From: Pseudooctadecabacter sp.
GTDB taxonomy: Bacteria > Pseudomonadota > Alphaproteobacteria > Rhodobacterales > Rhodobacteraceae
Assembly (NCBI GenBank): GCA_020628265.1
Contig: JAHDFG010000064.1
Coordinates: 1-9,742, forward strand
Direction: 5' to 3'
Length of the DNA: 9,742 nt
The notes beneath the pieces are model-generated. The model was given only the letters and a program-made list of their open reading frames with translations, was not told where the DNA came from and ran no database searches. Shown piece after piece: positions 7,113 to 9,742 of this stretch. Made by a program: the position numbers and the translations under genes. Numbering within the stretch: the first letter of the stretch is position 1; every line of letters starts with the position of its first letter.

Positions 7113-7167
7113 GGCTGATCGGGAAAGTGTACCTTGTCGATCAGCCCTGCGGACGGATCCACAGGGC
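7113..7167 (-). promoter_or_regulatory. candidate attenuator: two overlapping hairpins ahead of the ABC-F gene
   Basis: In the minus-strand transcript, hairpin 1 (7167-7144) pairs GCCCUGUGGA with UCCGCAGGGC: ten pairs, one of them G-U, around a UCCG loop. Hairpin 2 pairs GGCUGAUCG (7146-7138) with CGAUCAGCC (7121-7113), nine perfect pairs around a 16-nt loop, and is followed by UUUCU. The two share positions 7144-7146, so both cannot form in full. A third small hairpin (GCCAC/GUGGC, 7106-7092) follows before the ABC-F start. The layout resembles transcription or translation attenuation. The U-tract is short, so action on translation or an imperfect terminator is as likely. Inferred from sequence only. 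Confidence 0.5.
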
Positions 7168-7215
7168 CTGACGGGGACCATGCTGAAGTCGGCGGATGAT
7201 ACGCGGTGTCAGCAT
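7141..7215 (-). CDS. 24-residue leader-like small ORF upstream of the ABC-F gene
   Basis: ATG at 7215 with the near-perfect ribosome binding site AAGGAGG (7226-7220), the strongest SD-like sequence in this gap, encodes MLTPRIIRRLQHGPRQALWI followed by RPQG and a TGA stop. It is arginine-rich (5 of 24), with single Trp and His. It ends 70 nt before the ABC-F start, on the same strand. Its last eight codons coincide exactly with hairpin 1 (7144-7167), and its stop codon lies inside the 5' arm of hairpin 2 (7138-7146). A ribosome at the end of this ORF would therefore change which hairpin forms. I do not recognise the peptide. It may be a regulatory leader whose translation matters more than its product, or a small protein in its own right. 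Confidence 0.5.
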   Translation of the reverse strand: MLTPRIIRRLQHGPRQALWIRPQG

Positions 7216-7284
7216 AGGCCCTCCTTTGGTTTTTGGGTTGCGATAGAGATCAGCCTAGGCACATCTCACATCTCTGGCAAGCAA

Positions 7285-8331
7285 TCACGGCAGCAGGATC
7301 GAGCTGTCCCCGTAGCTGAAGAACCGGTAGTCGTTCTGGATCGCATGGGCGTAAATCTCGCGTATGCGGTCCACCCCCATCAGGGCGCTGACCAACATCA
7401 TCAGCGTGGATTTGGGCAGGTGGAAATTGGTCATCAGCCCGTCCGCGATGGCAAACTCGAACCCCGGCGTAATAAAAATATCCGTCTCGCCCTCCCATTC
7501 GGCCAGCGTCCCGTCGCGCCCCGCACTCTCAATCAGGCGCAAGGCTGTCGTGCCCACGGGGATCACGCGGCCCCCGTTTGACTTGGTTTCCATAATGTCG
7601 GCAGCAGCCTTGGCCGTCACCTGCCCCCATTCGGCGTGCATCTTGTGATCGGACACATCATCAACCTTCACTGGCAGGAACGTGCCCGCGCCCACATGCA
7701 AGGTCACATGGCTGAACGTCACACCCATCGCGGCCAGTTCATCCAACAGCCATTGCTCGAAATGCAGCGATGCGGTCGGCGCGGCCACTGCACCCGTCTT
7801 TTCGGCCCAGATCGTCTGATAGTCGTCCTTATCCTGTTCGTCTGCGGGACGTTTGGCGGCGATGTAGGGCGGCAAAGGCATCGCTCCGGCCTCATTCAAC
7901 GCCGCATCAAAATCATCGCCAGTTAGGTTGAACCGCAACAGCGCCTGTTCGGCCATCCGCCCCTCGAAGATAGCCGACAGGCTGGATGAGAACACGATCT
8001 CCTCGCCTTCCTTCACCTTCCGCAAAGGTTTGACCAAGGCCGCCCAAGTGCCATCCGCCTGAGGCTCCAGCAGTGTCACTTCAATCTTGGCCACACCGTC
8101 GCCGTGGGCCGACACCCGCGTGCGCGTGCCGAACAGCCGCGCGGGGATCACTTTGGTGTCGTTCAGCACCAGCCGGTCACCGGCCTGCAAAACCTGCCCC
8201 AAATCCGCCACGGTCAGATCACGGGTCGCGGCCCCTTCAGCCACCAACAGCTTGGCCGAGGTCCGAGGCCGCGCGGGCCGCGTGGCGATCAACCGCTCCG
8301 GCAGATCGAAATCAAATTCGCTCAACTTCAT
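7285..8331 (-). CDS. queA: S-adenosylmethionine:tRNA ribosyltransferase-isomerase
   Basis: QueA transfers and isomerises the ribosyl group of S-adenosylmethionine onto preQ1 at position 34 of tRNAs with GUN anticodons, giving epoxyqueuosine, the penultimate queuosine step; cytoplasmic. 348 residues, close to the E. coli length. Family motifs seen in order: N-terminal FDFDLPERLIATRPA, LVLNDTKVIPARL (about 54-66), DDYQTIWAEKTGAVAAPTAS followed by LHF, VTLHVGAGTFLPVK, the MHAEW block, TTALRLIES, DIFITPGFEF, TNFHLPKSTLMMLVSA and the C-terminal YRFFSYGDSSIL. All key blocks are present, so the enzyme should be active. The start ATG at 8331 is 8 nt after the stop codon of the AsmA-like gene, and its ribosome binding site AGGA overlaps that stop, implying translational coupling. 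No other queuosine gene lies in the window; tgt would be the expected partner nearby. Confidence 0.97.
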   Translation of the reverse strand: MKLSEFDFDLPERLIATRPARPRTSAKLLVAEGAATRDLTVADLGQVLQAGDRLVLNDTKVIPARLFGTRTRVSAHGDGVAKIEVTLLEPQADGTWAALVKPLRKVKEGEEIVFSSSLSAIFEGRMAEQALLRFNLTGDDFDAALNEAGAMPLPPYIAAKRPADEQDKDDYQTIWAEKTGAVAAPTASLHFEQWLLDELAAMGVTFSHVTLHVGAGTFLPVKVDDVSDHKMHAEWGQVTAKAAADIMETKSNGGRVIPVGTTALRLIESAGRDGTLAEWEGETDIFITPGFEFAIADGLMTNFHLPKSTLMMLVSALMGVDRIREIYAHAIQNDYRFFSYGDSSILLP

Positions 8332-8339
8332 GGGTCGTC

Positions 8340-9742
8340 CTACTGTCCAACGGTGGGCGGCGGACGGCGGAAAATGTCGCGGAACATCCCCGGCGTCAGC
8401 GCGCTGAGGGGATTAACACTCACGCGGGGGCTGTCAACGGGGCCGCGCAGGTTGAAGTTGAACCCGATCAGCCCCTCACCCGGGCGCGTCAGCACGGAGC
8501 CGATCCCGTTGATCAGGTAGAAGGGTGAGACAACGCCCTGAAAGTCCAGCACACCCGCCGCCGTTCCGTAGACCCCATCAAGCGATATGCCCATACTGGG
8601 GCCCGTGGCGCTGGACTGGGTGACAATGACCTGATCGGGGGTCAGGCGGAACTGCGCATCCACCTCCGAGAACATCAGCCCCTGCCCGTCCAGCTGCGTC
8701 AAAAGCCCGACCACCGAGATGGCGTCCAGCAGTGAGGCAAGTGCCGGCGCATCGCGCACCCTCAGATCGCGCGCCTCGACCGCGCCATCATAGCTGCCCT
8801 CGCTGCCTGTCGGGATCAGGGTCAGTTGCATGACGCCTCCCAACGCTCCACGCAGCAAACGCGTGGCCCGCAGAAGACTGCCCGCATCATTGGTGACGAT
8901 CCGAACAGCCGAGCCCCCGCCCGATGGCACGACCGTTCCGTTGACCGGCGCGGCCCCGTTGACGTTGCCAGTGAAATCCCCCTGAAAGCCGCCATTGCTG
9001 GTGAACTGGCCACGGAAATCGTCGATCGTAATGGCATCCGTCACCCGCAACCGGTCAAGGGCAATATCCAGTGGCCCGCCGTCGCCGCCCTGCCCCCTGC
9101 CAAAGTTGGCAGACCGCAGGTCCAGTGATCCGGCGGCAATGCGGATCTCTGCCGGACGGCCCGCACCGCGCCCCACAAGGATGACAGGCGCATCCAGCCA
9201 GCCGCCCAGTTGGACCCGCTCGAAAGCCGCGCGTTCCAAGCCTCCGCCCGGGGCAAGCTGCACTGTGCCACGGGTCTCCAACCCAGGGGCCGAGATTGCC
9301 AGCAGATCAATCCGCGGGTTCGCCCCCAACTGGCCCTCGACCGTCAGGGACCCGCGTGAGGACGGCGACTTGGACCAGCCGACCCCGTCCAGCGCCAGCC
9401 CGATGCCCTGCAGGTTTGATGTCAGGCGGAAGTCCGGCGCGGTTGCATCCGACAGATCCAGCGCAATGCGGGCCGGCCCTTCGCCGCGCACCATGCCATC
9501 GGGCAGGTTTATGTCAAAGGCGCGCAGAAACGCAGGCCCGATGTTGGCTTCAATATCCAGCCGAGCAGTGCCCGCGCTGCCCGCACCCAACGCACGGGCA
9601 AAGGTCACCGAGCCGCCCACATCGCCCATGCTCACAGGCCCCTGCACTGTCAGACTGTCGGGATCAACATCCACCCGCATCCGTGAAGACGTCAGCACCT
9701 GACCGGGCAAAAGCGCCTCGGACCGCAGGCTGCGCAGGTCGG
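8340..9742 (-). CDS. AsmA/YhdP-like protein, C-terminal part (cut by window edge)
   Basis: The frame is open from the stop at 8340 to the window edge, about 467 residues, and no start is needed inside the window (a TTG at 9710 is internal: the frame continues upstream with DLRSLRSEALLPGQ). The sequence is a long run of short amphipathic beta-strands rich in Gly, Asp and Ser, with no membrane helix, typical of AsmA-like/DUF3971 proteins that span or line the periplasm and are linked to phospholipid transport to the outer membrane. The C-terminal block matches the family best: LTPDQVIVTQSSATGPSMGI, then LDFQGVVSPFYLINGIGSVL and the ending GLIGFNFNLRGPVDSPRVSV with NPLSALTPG. The final 15 residues are Arg/Pro-rich (FRDIFRRPPPTVGQ). 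An N-terminal membrane anchor is expected beyond the window. It is directly upstream of, and coupled to, queA. Family call firm, exact member (YhdP-type versus other AsmA-like) less so. Confidence 0.85.
   Translation of the reverse strand, partial: DLRSLRSEALLPGQVLTSSRMRVDVDPDSLTVQGPVSMGDVGGSVTFARALGAGSAGTARLDIEANIGPAFLRAFDINLPDGMVRGEGPARIALDLSDATAPDFRLTSNLQGIGLALDGVGWSKSPSSRGSLTVEGQLGANPRIDLLAISAPGLETRGTVQLAPGGGLERAAFERVQLGGWLDAPVILVGRGAGRPAEIRIAAGSLDLRSANFGRGQGGDGGPLDIALDRLRVTDAITIDDFRGQFTSNGGFQGDFTGNVNGAAPVNGTVVPSGGGSAVRIVTNDAGSLLRATRLLRGALGGVMQLTLIPTGSEGSYDGAVEARDLRVRDAPALASLLDAISVVGLLTQLDGQGLMFSEVDAQFRLTPDQVIVTQSSATGPSMGISLDGVYGTAAGVLDFQGVVSPFYLINGIGSVLTRPGEGLIGFNFNLRGPVDSPRVSVNPLSALTPGMFRDIFRRPPPTVGQ

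Noticed and set aside
5958..7118. Long plus-strand open frame opposite the ABC-F gene (386 codons)
   Set aside because: It is a shadow frame with Arg/Gln/His-rich composition and no domain; the minus strand carries full Walker and signature motifs.
7071..7181. Upstream extension of the ABC-F frame to the ATG at 7181
   Set aside because: It has no SD and a polar, Arg-rich stretch unlike ABC-F N-termini, and it runs through the hairpins. The conserved domain starts at 7070.
1..9742. Defence system, prophage, secretion cluster, CRISPR array or mobile element
   Set aside because: No nuclease, integrase, transposase, phage or toxin-antitoxin signature was seen, and no spaced direct-repeat array. 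All larger genes belong to known families.

Overview
The window looks like the chromosome of an alphaproteobacterium, most likely a member of the Rhodobacteraceae (Roseobacter-type). The basis is the high G+C coding sequence, the type of dihydrolipoamide dehydrogenase (CLNWGC redox motif), the periplasmic vWA protein with a C-terminal beta-repeat, and the AsmA-like/queA gene pair. This placement is inference from family resemblance, not a database result. I see no tRNA, rRNA, CRISPR array, insertion sequence, integrase or attachment site.

Layout. At the left edge an MFS transporter (minus strand, cut by the window edge) is divergent from a secreted vWA-domain protein (plus strand, 744-1901). 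The vWA gene ends at a strong hairpin terminator (1902-1942), followed by a 24-bp AT-rich perfect palindrome (1951-1974). From there to the right edge everything is on the minus strand. In transcription order, right to left, it reads: AsmA-like membrane-associated protein (partial) -> queA (8-nt gap) -> 24-codon leader-like ORF with hairpins -> ABC-F ATPase -> YcaD-like MFS transporter -> DUF924 protein -> dihydrolipoamide dehydrogenase (lpdA). The gaps before the ABC-F, MFS, DUF924 and lpdA genes are about 80-215 bp, so these are probably several transcription units rather than one operon.

Function. Most genes are housekeeping: QueA (queuosine tRNA modification), the E3 subunit of 2-oxoacid dehydrogenase complexes, an ABC-F ribosome-associated ATPase, and an AsmA/YhdP-type envelope protein. 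Only AsmA-like/queA are clearly coupled by position.

The part most worth a second look is the 214-bp gap between queA and the ABC-F gene. It holds a 24-codon ORF with a near-perfect Shine-Dalgarno sequence. The last eight codons form a 10-bp hairpin with a UCCG loop, and the stop codon lies in the 5' arm of a second, competing 9-bp hairpin. This resembles a ribosome-dependent attenuator in front of a gene class (ABC-F) in which such control is known. A perfect 8-4-8 inverted repeat beside the likely lpdA promoter is the second candidate. I found no convincing multi-gene novel system.
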